NCBI RefSeq assembly: GCF_018991925.1
Contig: NW_024722158.1
Span: forward strand, 6,097,086 to 6,161,085
DNA length: 64,000 bases
Direction of reading: 5' to 3'
From: Homarus americanus
Lineage: Eukaryota > Arthropoda > Malacostraca > Decapoda > Nephropidae
Below the pieces are notes generated by a model, which ran no database searches, was not told where the DNA came from, and was given only the letters and a program-made list of their open reading frames with translations. The position numbers and the translations under genes were made by a program. Positions 25,140 to 36,640 of the stretch are shown here, piece by piece (position 1 is the first letter of the stretch; each line of letters begins with the position of its first letter).

Positions 25140-25755
25140 CAGTATAGTCTCGATTTACGTGGATTTCCTTTATGCGTTTGGTCATTTCCGCGGCACCTGG
25201 CCAGACTGGCAATTATTAGTTACGCTGTACATTCCATCATTTACGCGGCACGGGCAGGGTGCGCGCTAGGTCGCCCAGTCAACAAAACATTACCGAGTTC
25301 TTCACCCGCTACCCACCACAGCCAGCCCAAGTCAGTGATAGTGATAGTGAGGATATGGACTTTGAGGGGTTTGACAAAGAGGCCCTGCAAGCTTCTGCGG
25401 TGGATAGTGATACAGGTGATACAAGTGATACAGGTGTAGGCCAATAATCTGCCCTCTGCCTCAGAACAAACCCCCCATCCCCGTGTGCCCAGCCATCTCT
25501 TCTACTAACGTAAGTGTTCAAAAACTTAATATTATTGATATTTCTCTTAAATATAAATTGTGTGTGCATACCATCATAAAATTAAGATGTTATTTTTACT
25601 ACAACGTACGTATTGTGTCGGAAAAAGGGTAGTCTGTGGGTCGGCCCTGTCTCTATTTCATTTAATCCCATATGTTCTGTTATTTTATTTACGCGTTTCA
25701 CGTTATACGCGGACCTCCATGGGTTAAGTTAGCCGCGTAAACCCAGACTGTACTG
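25140..25755 (+). mobile_element. Tigger-like TIR element with transposase 3' remnant
   Basis: The left end CAGTATAGTCTCGATTTACG and the inverse of the right end CAGTACAGTCTGGGTTTACG match at 17 of 20 positions, with TA on both sides (25138-25139, 25756-25757). Inside, 25259-25447 encodes NITEFFTRYP and an acidic SDSDSEDMDFEGFD tail. Many Tigger/jerky-type DDE transposases end with an acidic C-terminus like this. It is an internally deleted, non-autonomous copy inserted between the two exon-like units. Confidence 0.75.
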
Positions 25756-25958
25756 TACTGTATTAATGTACCACTAATTTAGCTGGGAATAATAAGGCAA
25801 AAATGACAAGCATGCAAGGTTTACAGTCCCAAGAAAGTTCACATAAACCAAACTTGCTTAAAACAAACAAATTCTGTACTGAATGACTATTAATTTATGG
25901 GCATATTTTTATCATAAACTGTTGAGTATATTAATTGTTTTTTGTTTGTTTGTTACAG

Positions 25959-26090
25959 GTAAGAACCTTGGGAAATTGAACAGCACCATCACAACTGACA
26001 ATGATAACTACAGGCTGAGACAGAGCTGCCATTGTAGAACTTAATTCCAATGAACACTCTGACACCACCACCACTACCACATATGGCAAG
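25959..26090 (+). pseudogene. Exon-like unit, copy B (degenerate)
   Basis: It has the same acceptor context (TTTGTTTGTTACAG) and donor context (TATGGCAAG|GTAAACT) as copy A, 851 bases after the end of copy A. The inner sequence is clearly related (CTTGGGAAATTGAACAGC, GACAATGATAACTACAGGCT) but has small indels and is not open throughout in any frame equivalent to copy A. It is a decayed duplicate of the unit. Confidence 0.35.
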
Positions 26091-26342
26091 GTAAACTAAA
26101 GGAGTCATTTGTCTGTCTGTGTCTCTGTCTTCCATTTATATCTTTCTATCTACTAAACTGTTTCTGTATGTTTGTGTCTGTCTGTCTTTATGTGCCTTTC
26201 AGTATTCTATCAATACCTATCTCAGTCTGTTTTATCTATTGTATTGTATATCTGTCAATCTGTTTATCAATACAAGTATTGATTAATTTACATTTTCAAC
26301 TAATATGGCTCTTGAGTTGAGCAATGTGTTTTTCTGATGTCT

Positions 26343-26740
26343 TAGACCAGACATGGGCAACCTTTCCTCAGTCATGGGCTGCATTGTGATTTAGGTATTT
26401 TTCCGCAGGCCAACCAAAATTTATATCCTACCTAACCCAAAAGTAATGTCAATATTGTATTAGCACGGACAGTGAAACAGTTTATCATCATGTTCACCTG
26501 ACAATATTTTCAGTTTACAATCACAGACTTTTCCCATTGATGAAACAAATCCACTTTAATAATTTTTAAAGTAATGTGTTAATGTTTTTTGGCATTTAAC
26601 ACAAGATGAGTGAAGCAGTCTGTGGATACGTTGATTTTTCCGACAGCATTTGTCTTACTTATGAGACACATCCACCAGAATAATATCATTGTTAATCTTG
26701 GCATATGAGGAACTACAGTGAAACAACCTGTAGACACATC
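26343..26740 (+). mobile_element. Interspersed repeat, copy 2
   Basis: It begins CAGACATGGGCAACCTTTCC and is the inverted partner of 16245-16655. A stretch near its 3' end, CATATGAGGAACTACAGTG, also matches the beginning of copy 1 in reverse. No coding potential. The two copies lie about 10 kb apart in opposite orientation. Confidence 0.7.
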
Positions 26741-27197
26741 TATTTATTTTACAATGCCAAGAAACATTAACATGTATCCTTGATAATAGCGAGGGTTAGG
26801 TTCTGGAAAACTACCTTGATAAACAAAACCGTACATATTGAAACAAATAACATATGGGAAAAATTAGTTTGGTTCCACTACCCCAAAGATGCATCTCCTA
26901 ACTGACCAAAATATACCCCCAATAATGTGTAGGTAGTACACTAAAAGATATAATACTAGTAACATATCTTTACTACCTTATTTTACAGCATATAAGATGG
27001 ACTTTTTTGTCTGAAAAATGGCTAAAAAAATCAGCCTGCATCCTATATGTGAAGCTGTGGTCTCCCATAAGCTAATGAATCCCCCAGTTGCTGTCTCCAG
27101 TAGGCTAAATTGTATCTAACCCAACTCCAGAATTAAAAATATGTTATTTCTAACTTAAACACATTATTATTATTCTTAATTAATTAAAAAATAATTA

Positions 27198-27508
27198 CAG
27201 CTCCTCCCCGACTTACGACGGGGTTAGGGACCCAAATCCAGGTCATAAGTCGAAATGGTCGTAAGTTGAAAATGCTTAAATAATACATAGAAAATCTAAA
27301 CTGGTTGTCTCTTTTTCTTCTCAGCACCACAAAACTCTCACTTTTAAGCTTGCCAGCCATTTTAAAATGAATTATAAACAAAAATTTTGTCTGTGTATTG
27401 ACGTTGGGACTCGAAAATATGTAATTTGACAAAATTTTGGTATGGCTGAGGCAGGTTGTAAGTGCGGGCGGTCATAAGTCGAGTAGGTCGTAAGTCGTGG
27501 AGGAGCTG
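27198..27508. mobile_element. 311-bp MITE, Tigger-like
   Basis: The TIRs are CAGCTCCTCCCCGACTTACG and its inverted copy at the 3' end (one mismatch in the first 22 bases), flanked by TA at 27196-27197 and 27509-27510. The interior is non-coding and repeats the motif GTCATAAGTCGA in both orientations. High TIR identity suggests a relatively recent copy. Confidence 0.85.
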
Positions 27509-27714
27509 TATTATAAATATAAAGGCTGGATTTATAACTACTGTACTGATGATGAAAACAGACTTAAGTTAGGAGAATGTAATTTTGCTTGCTAGAATTA
27601 TTGCAAGATAGTGAATAATTTGAATGTAGACATTACACACTTCAAATAAGGGATAAGGGATTGTGGACTTGTATTACATTACAGTAGTGATTTATGAGTT
27701 CTGGTGTATATGTA

Positions 27715-28530
27715 AGTACAGTATATATAGTGATTTAAGGGCGATTTAGGGGATTTTTAGGAGTGTTTCTAATTTTAAGCATTTTTTTGGCTTTATGCGA
27801 GGTCCCAGGAACGTAACCCTCGTGTAAGTTGTGAGTCTACTGTACATAACTTTCTTCACTTAGTTTTACTGATATACATGCACACACCATCCTACATACA
27901 TATTGTAAAAAAGGTAAAAGAAATAATTGTCTTAGGGGCAAATACATAAAGGGAATACGTACAGTAATATCTCCATTAGCCGGAATCCCTCAAACCCGGA
28001 ACTCTCTGATAGCAGGAATTGAAACTTTCACGGAAAATCATTCCCAAAGGGAAAATTCCAGCTTTGGTAACAATTTCCAGATGGGTACATTTTCTGGAAA
28101 ATTACGAGAAAATTTTCCCAGTAACTGGAAAATTCCGGTGATCGGGGAGTTTTTCCGGGTTTGAGAGATGAAAATCAGGCGCATTTTATGGAAATTCAGA
28201 GAAAAATTTTCTGGTACAGTTGGATCAGGATATATAGTGACTTTATACAGTATAATGATTTTATTGTATCGTGGCTACCAAAATTATAGACATTTTCCTA
28301 TATATGGCGATTATTTTTTTTATTTCGCAGGGAAATCGGGCAGGAAATATTTCACATTTATCACGACTATCTAAATTATCGACGTTTTCCAATATATAGC
28401 GATAAGTTTATTTACAGTAGACACATAACTTACGTGGGGTTATGTTCCTGGGACCTCACATAAAGTCATAAAGGTATAAAGTCAGAAACACTCCTAAAAT
28501 TCCCCTAAATCGCCCCAAAAATACGAATTG
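27715..28530. repeat. Inverted pair of an interspersed repeat
   Basis: The segment around 27735-27840 (GGGCGATTTAGGGGATTTTT, then TAGGAGTGTTTCTAA) reappears in reverse complement at about 28425-28530 (AGAAACACTCCTAAAATTCC, then CCTAAATCGCCCC). The words CTTATGCGAGGTCCCAGGAA and GGGACCTCACATAAAG pair as well. The DNA between, 27850-28420, has AAATTTTC-rich inverted words and no coding potential. Probably a composite DNA element. Confidence 0.6.
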
Positions 28531-28901
28531 AAAAACTGTACAGTGCTTAAATGTACTCTAAAAGACCAAAAAAAAATTATCTCTTGTGTAAAATATATGA
28601 TGTCTATATTCAAATTATTTGCTGTCTTGCAAGGATTCCAGCAATGCAGTTTATATTCTGCTAACTTTAGTCTGTGCCATTTTATATCAAGTTTAGTCAC
28701 TTTTATTGGGCTCCAGAACCTAACCCTGTTTTCCCCATACATTACCGGTACATGTAATTATATATTGCGATTTAGTATACAGTGAACATCGTTGGACCCT
28801 ATCTCGCGATATATCTCGACCGTACTGTACAGTATATTTATCTATTTCTGTCAGTATCTATTTTAATGTCTCTATGTCTGTATCACCCAATCTATCTGTC
28901 T

Positions 28902-29000
28902 NNNNNNNNNNNNNNNNNNNNNNNNNNNNNNNNNNNNNNNNNNNNNNNNNNNNNNNNNNNNNNNNNNNNNNNNNNNNNNNNNNNNNNNNNNNNNNNNNNN
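28902..29000. other. Assembly gap (99 N)
   Basis: A run of undetermined bases. Sequence character changes across it: mixed unique and interspersed DNA on the left, a tandem satellite on the right. The true gap length is unknown. Confidence 0.99.
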
Positions 29001-30735
29001 AAGTCGATAATCTACTTTCCCAAAAGTAGAAAATCTATCTACTTTCGGGAAAGATAACCATTCGGAAAGTAGATATTTCCCATTTTTATGATACAAATTT
29101 CCGTTTTCTATGATTATCTACTTCGCAAAATTAGGTAATATTTCCCCACCAAAAATCTCCTCCTCGAAAGTCGATAATCTACTTTCCCGAAAAGAAAGCA
29201 TCTACTCGAGAAAGTAGATAACCAACTTTCCGGAAAGTAGATATTTCCCATTTTTATGATACAAATTTCTGTTTTCTATGATAATCTACCAAATAGTAAT
29301 ATTTCAAATTGAAAAATCACTTTCCCGAAAGTCGATAATCTACTTCCTGGAAAGTAGAAAATGATTCTACTTTCGGAAAGTAGATAACCAACTTTCCTGA
29401 AAGTAGATATTTCCCATTTTTAATACAATTTCCGTTTTCAGATAATCTACTTCAAAAATTAGTAATATTTCACTGAAAATCTACTCGAAAAGTCGATAAT
29501 CCACTTTCCCGAGAAGTAGAAAATCTGTCTACTTTTCGGAAAGTAGATAACCAAATTTTCCCGGAAAGTAGATATTCCATTTTTATGATACAAATTTCCG
29601 TTTTCTATGATAATCTACTTCGCAAAATTAGGTAATATTTCAAAATTCAAAAATTCACTTCGAAATGAGTATCTATTTCCAAAAAGTAGAAATATTTACT
29701 TTTTCGAAAGTAGATAACCAACTTTCCGGAAAGTAGATATTCGTTTTATGATACAAATTTCCGTTTTCTATGATAATCTACTTCGCAAAATTACGTAATA
29801 TTTCCAATTCGAAAATCACCCATTCTCGAAAGTCTAATCTACTTTCCGAAAAGAAGTTTACTATTTTGAGAAGTAGATAACCAACTTTCCCGGAAAGTAG
29901 ATATCATTTTTATGATACAAATTTCCGTTTTCTATGATAATCTACTGCAAAATTAGGTAATATTTCCAAAATTCGAAAATCTACTCGAAAAGTCGATAAT
30001 TCATACTTTCCCAAAGTAGAAAAAGTTATCTACTTTTCGAAAGTAACCAACTTTCCCGAAAGTAGATATTTCCCGTTTTTATGACACAAATTTCCGTTTT
30101 AAGATAATCTACTGCAAAATTACGTAATATTTCAATTCGAAAATCTACTTCAGAAAGTCGATAATCTATTTAACTTTCCCGGAAAGTAGATATTTCCCAT
30201 TTTTATGATACAAATTTCCCGTTTCTATGATAATCTACTTCGCAAAATTAGGTAATATTTCCCCCAAAATTCGAAAATCTACTTCCCCGAAAAGTCGATA
30301 ATCTACTTTCCCGAAAAGTAGAAAATCTATCTACTTTTCGGGAAAGTAGATAACCAACTTTCCCGGAAAGTAGATATTTCCCATTTTTTATGATACAAAT
30401 TTCCCGTTTTCTATGATAATCTACTTCGCTAAATTAGGTAATATTTCCCCCAAAATTCGAAAATCTACTTCCCCGAAAAGTCGATAATCTACTTTCCCGA
30501 AAAGTAGAAAATCTATCTACTTTTCGGGAACGTAGATAACCAACTTTCCCGGAAAGTAGATATTTCCCAGTTTTTATGATACAAATTTCCCGTTTTCTAT
30601 GATAATCTACTTCGCAAAATTACGTAATATTTCCCCCAAAATTCGAAAATCTACTTCCCCGAAAAGTCGATAATGTACTTTCCCGAAAAGTAGAAAATCT
30701 ATCTACTTTTCGGGAAAGTAGATAACCAACTTTCT
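29001..30735. repeat. Satellite DNA, 186-bp period, hairpin-containing
   Basis: The last full units repeat with a spacing of exactly 186 bases (TCGATA landmarks at 30295, 30481 and 30667). Units nearer the gap are shorter and differ mainly by lost bases in homopolymer runs. Each intact unit has a perfect 19-bp inverted repeat, for example 30303-30321 with 30331-30349 (CTACTTTCCCGAAAAGTAG and its complement) around a 9-base spacer. The array runs into the gap, so its real size is unknown. No coding potential. Confidence 0.92.
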
Positions 30736-30890
30736 TTTTCTTTTTTATATAAAATTTTTTTTTTTTATATAGAAATTTTTTTTTATATAAATTTTTTTAT
30801 ATATAAAATTTATTCATTTTTTTTATATATAAAATATTTTTTTTTTTTTTTTTTTTTTTTTCATATAAATTTTTTTTTTTATATAACAGG
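30736..30890. repeat. Low-complexity T-rich/TATAAA tract
   Basis: Poly-T runs alternate with ATATAAA words, directly after the satellite. It could be a decayed poly-A/T tail or a slippage product. Confidence 0.8.
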
Positions 30891-30892
30891 GG

Positions 30893-31160
30893 TCCTTAAG
30901 GCGCCACATCTACTGGCAGGGCCCCTGGGGATTCCACCGCCTTTGGGAGGGCCCATGGGGGCACCGCTGCCCCTAGGAGGGCCCCCGGAGGGCGTCGCCG
31001 CCCCCGGTAGGGCCTCTGGGGGGTGCCACAGACCCTGACAGGGGCCCTTGGGGTGTCGCTGCCCCTGAGAGGGCCCCAGGAAGCGCCGTTATCCCTTAGG
31101 AGGGCCCCTTGGGGCGCCGCTGTCCTTGGGAGGATCTCTGAGGAAGTCGCCGCCCCCACA
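30893..31160. repeat. GC-rich minisatellite, second locus
   Basis: The same family as 23165-23865: units around GGGAGGGCCCCTGGGGG with CGCCGCC-like words. About nine degenerate copies. Open frames on both strands are caused by the palindromic GC-rich units. Confidence 0.82.
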
Positions 31161-32545
31161 ATCGAGTCGTGGACCATATATTCGAAATCAGCATGCTCAG
31201 GAGTACCTGTAATGTAATTTTCAACAAAATCTAATTTTGGGCCAAAACTGTCGAAAATGTAAGCCTTACACCTTTGTAATTTTTCGACCAAAATATACTT
31301 TTCTCTCAGAATTGAAATTTAAGGATTTTATCTAATTAATTACTTACAGAATAACACACTAACACTAAAATCGCGCTTTAGAAACCCATAGTTGGCGAGT
31401 AATTATCATTGAAACACGTCATTAAATTTTCCAAGCATCATTACAACCACTAATTACCCCACAATCGATTTGTGGAACATATATAGTAGTAGTAGTGGTG
31501 GTTGTTCATCATGGTAATTGTAGTAGTAGTGGTGGTTAATCATGGTAATGGAGGTAGTGGTAGTGATAAACATATTTACTTAATGAGGAAGACAGACAAT
31601 TTTCTCTACATTCCGAGTTGAAAAAAACAACAACCTTCCATTGTTCTTTTACATATCAAGCCCCATGGCCCTCTGCTCCTCAGTCCCCGACCCTTAGCCC
31701 CCCTAGTCCTCGGCCATCAGCCCCTCCATCTTTAGCCTTCCTGTGTCGCCCTCTACCTCTCACTGCCCTCGTCCGTGCTTAGAAAAACCCTCAAAACACA
31801 ACACTTCACCACCCCTCCCCTCCCTCATCCCCCTTCCTCCTGGCGTGGTCGAGGTCCCTCCCTTAACACCTTCATCTTGGTCCAAATGACCCTGAATCTT
31901 CCCCCCTTCGCCCCCATTTCTTGCCGCTCTGTCCTGTCTGCCCCTCACCTTAACCCATACCCCCCCATCCTCTTGTGGTTCACCTTACCCCTTTTCTGCC
32001 CCCCCTCCCACTACCCCTCTACCCTTGCTCCTCTCTTGCCCCCTCACCTTGCCATTCTCCTGCCCCCTCACTTTGTCCCTCTCCTGCCACCTCACCTTGC
32101 CCTTCTCCCTGCCCCCCATTTTGCCAACCCCCCCCAAAATCCCCCTCTACCCTCAAGGATGGTACCCCTTGGTCAGTAGGAGTAAGGTGGTGACCAGCGT
32201 GTCGACAACGTAACCAATTTGATGAGGTTAGTGGCAAGCTGCCAGAATCCTCCCCCCCACCTAACCACAGTCTTAACTCCCCACATAATACCCCACTTGA
32301 CCACCTACAGCCTCACCTCCCAAACCACCCCACAACCGACCACAGCCTGACCCCCAACTGACCACACTCGCCACTTTTAATGTTTTTTGACAGAATGGGA
32401 CACGTACGAGGGTAAGAATAGGATAACAAGGTGTAAAGAGGAGGCAAGATAAACAGCGGGAGGCAGAGAGACAGAAAGGACATAGGAGAGAAAGTGGACA
32501 GGTAACAAGTGGGGTAGGCATTGACGTCTTATTTTCACCAGGAGA
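31161..32545. other. Intergenic DNA with a pyrimidine-rich tract
   Basis: Near 31157 and 31461 a short word (CCCACAATCGA, then GTGG and CATATAT) occurs twice in direct orientation. From about 31790 to 32160 the plus strand is rich in C and T (CCCCTCACCTTGCC-like units). No gene is recognised. Confidence 0.5.
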
Positions 32546-32572
32546 TTAGGTTAGGTTAGGTTAGGTTAGGTT
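32546..32572. repeat. Interstitial TTAGG run
   Basis: About five perfect TTAGG units. Confidence 0.85.
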
Positions 32573-32934
32573 AAATTTGTTCACGCTCTACAAACCCTTA
32601 ACAATTCCACACACAACCAAACTTTTAGAAATCCTTAATGCAAATTTTGTTTGACGAATTAACTGTACTGAACTGAACTGAACGATACACAAGTCAAATA
32701 TTTCACCTGTATATTGTGGAAATCCTTTGTTTGTGTTGTGAGATTATGCGATATCCGATAAAGTATTTTTTACATGTTTTAACCCTTTGATGTTACCTGT
32801 GTGATAAGCATGAGGAAATACACCTTTGTTATTGCTATTTTTATTACACACACACAGGTGGAGGGAAACTCATCACCTGGAGTTTCAATCATCTTAATTG
32901 TTTTATGGTTTACCTTAGGCAGAGTTCCAGCTCC

Positions 32935-33300
32935 TCCACTTCCCGCCACTACCACGCTTACTACCACTACTGCCAAGCCTACCACTACCACGCCTACTAC
33001 CACCACTGCCACGCCTACCACTACCACGCCTTCCACCAGAACCACCAATACCACGCCTACCACCAGAACCACCAATACCACGCCCTAGACCACCACCACT
33101 ACCACGCCTACCACCAGAACCACCAATACCACGCCCTAGACCACCACCACTACCACGCCTACCACCAGAACCACCAATACCACGCCCTAGACCACCACCA
33201 CTACCACGCCTACCACCAGAACCACCAATACCACGCCCTAGATCACCACCACTACCACGCCTACCACCACCACCACCACCACGCCACCATTACCACCCCC
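32935..33300. repeat. Thr/Pro-coding CCA-rich tract and 51-bp minisatellite
   Basis: ACC/CCA triplets from about 32940 pass into a 51-bp unit (CCTACCACCAGAACCACCAA, then TACCACGCCCTAGACC and a CCACCACTACCACG end), with about four to five copies from 33056. The unit is 17 codons, so frames stay open. One frame is Thr-rich (TTTTPTTTT) and preceded from 32810 by a hydrophobic stretch (MRKYTFVIAIFI), but it stops at a TAG inside the unit. I regard it as a repeat, not a mucin gene. Confidence 0.85.
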
Positions 33301-33977
33301 TCTAGCACCACCACCATTACGCCCACCATCACAAAACAAACCTCCAAAATCAATCTATTACTGACGAGAACGGACCACTGACACTAACCTAACCTAACCT
33401 AATCTAACACCCCAGTCTAATCATCAGGTAAAATAAACTATGGGGTGTCTAATCTTCAGGTCATCCAACAAAACAATGCATTCTTGGTATTTCAAGTTCT
33501 CTCGAACATTACAAATCCAACACTGAATTTCATTTCCTCACAAGAACGAGTCATTTCCGTGGTGACGAAGCAGGCGGAATATTATTAGACTTTGTATCTT
33601 GGTGTTTCTTGTGTCGGATTTATTACACTAATTTGCATATCAAGGATTGGAAGATATACGATGTTATTATTATTTATTTTTGTTGTTGTTGTTGTTATCG
33701 CCTTGGTTAAACTTGTGATCAGGTGTTGATGACGTGATATAAATGTGTGAAGTATCATTTGTGAGTACTATCTGTGAGTACCATCTCTGAGTATCTTTTT
33801 TGAGTACTAACTTTGAGTACCACGTGTAAGTACCACCTATGACTATCACCTGTTAGAAGGAAGGGAGGGGAAGGGAAGGGAAGGGAAGGGCGGCGTTTGA
33901 CCAACACAGCCCATGGTAAAGGTCCAGAAGCCATAAACCGCGTTGGCCTGGACCACCACTACTGCCGCTGTTACTGC

Positions 33978-34009
<32 letters not shown>

Positions 34010-34540
34010 CCGACAGACAGACAAATAGACAAATAGATAGACAGATAGATATGTAAAGGAACAGCAAGGAGATAACGGAAGGAAGGGGGCCACTATCTGT
34101 CTGTCTGTCTGTATATCTGTTTTTGTCTGTCTGTCTGTCTCGATTTAGTGTCTAGCCCACCAAGTCTTTCAACATAGTTTTTTTTTTCTATTTACACAGG
34201 GCAATAGAACTACCTCATCTCTGTATAGTGTTCCTTTAGTTAGACCATCAAAACATCCCAAGCCTCATACTGGGTGCTGTGTAGTGAAGATGTTGATGTC
34301 ATTGATAACGTTATACTCTTGACAGTGAGCCATTGAGAGACCACCAGTATTTTAAGAGGAGCTTTTGCCTGCTTATATGACCCCCCTCACTAACACACAC
34401 ACACACACACACACACACTGCTTCAGTTGTCTTAAATAATAAGTCTAAATGGTATACATTGACTGGAATAAAATAGATAATAGTCATAAGATTATATTAT
34501 GTCTACAGTGAAATTTATATGAAACCAAAAAATATTACCA
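33301..34540. other. Intergenic DNA with short arrays
   Basis: Contains (GT)n at about 33980-34008, GACA/GATA words after it, a CTGT run at about 34099-34140 and (CA)n at about 34395-34420. No coding signal. Confidence 0.5.
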
Positions 34541-34638
34541 CCACTTACACCAACACCACCACCACCACCACTTACACCAACACCACCACCACCACCACTT
34601 ACACCAACACCACCACCACCAACAACAACAACAACACC

Positions 34639-34669
<31 letters not shown>

Positions 34670-34681
34670 CCACCACCATCA
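34540..34681. repeat. CCA/CAA-rich minisatellite
   Basis: Units of CCACCACCACTTACACCAAC followed by CCACCACCAACAACAACAAC, a few copies each. Confidence 0.85.
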
Positions 34682-35864
34682 TTTAAAACAACACTTGTAT
34701 TATATAAAGTATAACTATTCTATTATCTAAGGTTGTATACTGGATAACCTCAACAATAAGTTATTAATGATCATAACTTTATAATACCAGCGGCAAATAA
34801 GATACGATAACGCTATAAACAGACATTGCCATATTGCCATCCTCAGGTAGAGAGAGAATATTAGATGGCAACTCACCCAAGCGGTATAGATCACACAATT
34901 TTATGGCAGCCCAACACACCACCAATAACCACATTGTTGCTAAAAAAAAAATATATGATTGCAATTGCTCAAGTTTCCATTGATGGCAACTTATGATCGT
35001 GTTGTGTAATGGGGTGCCAGGCAGAGTGTGGGAAAGTCGTGATTTGAGAGCCATAAACAAAGTGATGTTAAGGGTTTTAAATGAAAGAGGTGAAGGAGTC
35101 GTGTTGATAGTGGTTAGTCCCTCAGGTGACCTCAGGTGTGAGTTATTGCGGCAGGTAATTACTATCATAAATATTGATTGAGAGTCATTGTTATTCTACC
35201 ATTTTTTTTTTAGACCTGAATTTTGGTGTTTTTTTTAATATACTGGAGAAATGAAAAATCACCTGAAGATTAGACACCTAAGCCTATTTGACCTGAAGAT
35301 TAATCATTCTAACGCTACCTGGGGGGTTAGGTTAGGTTATGTTACTATGGCTTCTATAACCTTCTAGAATGGTTCCTTGTGATATATTTTTTCTTCACCT
35401 TTGTCATTCAGGTAAAGACAAACACCTGCTGAGGATCATTAGAGAACAAGACAACAAAGACAAGCTGCGGCAGAGACATATCACTACCCAGGATCACATC
35501 AAGACTGTAAAGACAATAAGATAATAAGACAAATTAAATGCGGGAAAAAGACAATTGACTATCAAGAATCACGATCGAAAGACTATAGACACTAAGACAA
35601 CAACAAAGACAAGCTGCGGGGATAAAAAAAAGACAATTAACTCCCAAAGATCACAATGGGGACTCTAGCTTGCGGCAGGAAGAGAGGAAAAATAGCTGCC
35701 GCAGGAATCGTGAGACAGTCATATCGGCGGCAAACTGCAGGTGACGCCCACTGAAACCACGTAGGTAAGAAGGTTATGTTTACCGCGGAGACTGTCACAC
35801 TCTTACCAGAATCTACTTTGTCTGCCACTCCCGTCCTACCTTGTGTTGAGGTCGCCTAAGCTGT
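34682..35864. other. Intergenic DNA, nothing firmly recognised
   Basis: A 62-codon frame at 34993-35181 and its antisense frame are both moderately complex, but lack splice or homology support. A pair AGACAACAAAGACAAGCTGC and its variant near 35590-35610 forms a local duplication. Confidence 0.4.
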
Positions 35865-35944
35865 AAAACCCTGGAGGTATTCTTTAAGACCAGCGTATAG
35901 AAGTGGTTCTATACGCTGGTCTTAAAGAATATCTCTAGGTTTTT
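35865..35944 (+). ncRNA. Near-perfect hairpin, 38-nt arms, 4-nt loop (possible small-RNA precursor)
   Basis: The arm at 35865-35902 pairs with 35907-35944. The inner 24 base pairs are perfect (core AGACCAGCGTATAGAA). Of the outer 14, two differences become G-U pairs if the plus strand is transcribed, and one is a mismatch. The loop is GTGG. The size is compatible with a microRNA precursor or a foldback element. Perfect pairing up to a four-base loop is less typical for a microRNA. No promoter or conservation can be judged. Confidence 0.35.
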
Positions 35945-36640
35945 TTTTTTTACTAGGGGAGCGGATACTTAAGGTTAGGTTAAGTTTTCCCACGATGTCC
36001 CAAAATTACGAGAAAAAAGGTTTCTTCTCGGTGACGTTATTTGCGTTAATATTACCATAGTTTTTTTTTTCTCACGGTGGATTTTATTTGGTTTAAAATG
36101 ACGATAAAATCATTTTATTCTCGTTGATTTGAACTTTCATTTTGACGGTAAAAATACATCCGGGCAAAGAAACATTCGCCCCCCCCCCCTCCAACTCCCC
36201 TAAATCGTCAAAATCGCACAAAATTATCCCAAAACTTCCCAAAGTCGTCAAAATCGCCCCCAAAACTTCTCAAAATCGTCAAAATCTCCCCAATTTCTCC
36301 CCCAAATCATCAAAATCTCCCCAAAACTTACCGAAATCGTTAAAATCGCCCCCAAATCGTTAAAATCGCCCCCTCCCGAAAAAGGAAAAATAATTCACTT
36401 GGGGACTAAAAATAAGACACAAAATGGCCATACATCATACCTGGCAGAGAACAATATACAGGACACGATTCATTGGTTGTTGATATGAGACCAACAATAC
36501 ATATATCAGAGGGCCGAGTCAGTCTGTTGGTTTAACGAAATTTATTCTCGATGAAACTCAACCAAAATGATCGTCACCTTTCCATTAACCACAATTACTA
36601 TCATCCTTTAATCACAATTATCAAGATTCTTCCTTTAACT
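35945..36640. other. Intergenic DNA with AAATCGTCAAAATCGCCCC-type tandem words
   Basis: From 36190 to 36372 a degenerate unit of about 20 bases (AATCGTCAAAATCTCCCC) repeats about nine times. The rest shows no feature. Confidence 0.6.

Noticed and set aside
32801..33088. Thr-rich protein with a signal-peptide-like start (mucin-like)
   Set aside because: The Thr run is a CCA/ACC microsatellite passing into a minisatellite with an in-frame stop. The hydrophobic start is short and unsupported by splice sites.
34779..35181. Moderately complex sense and antisense frames (62 and 129 codons)
   Set aside because: No recognised motif, no exon borders that fit, and both strands open. I could not choose a real one.
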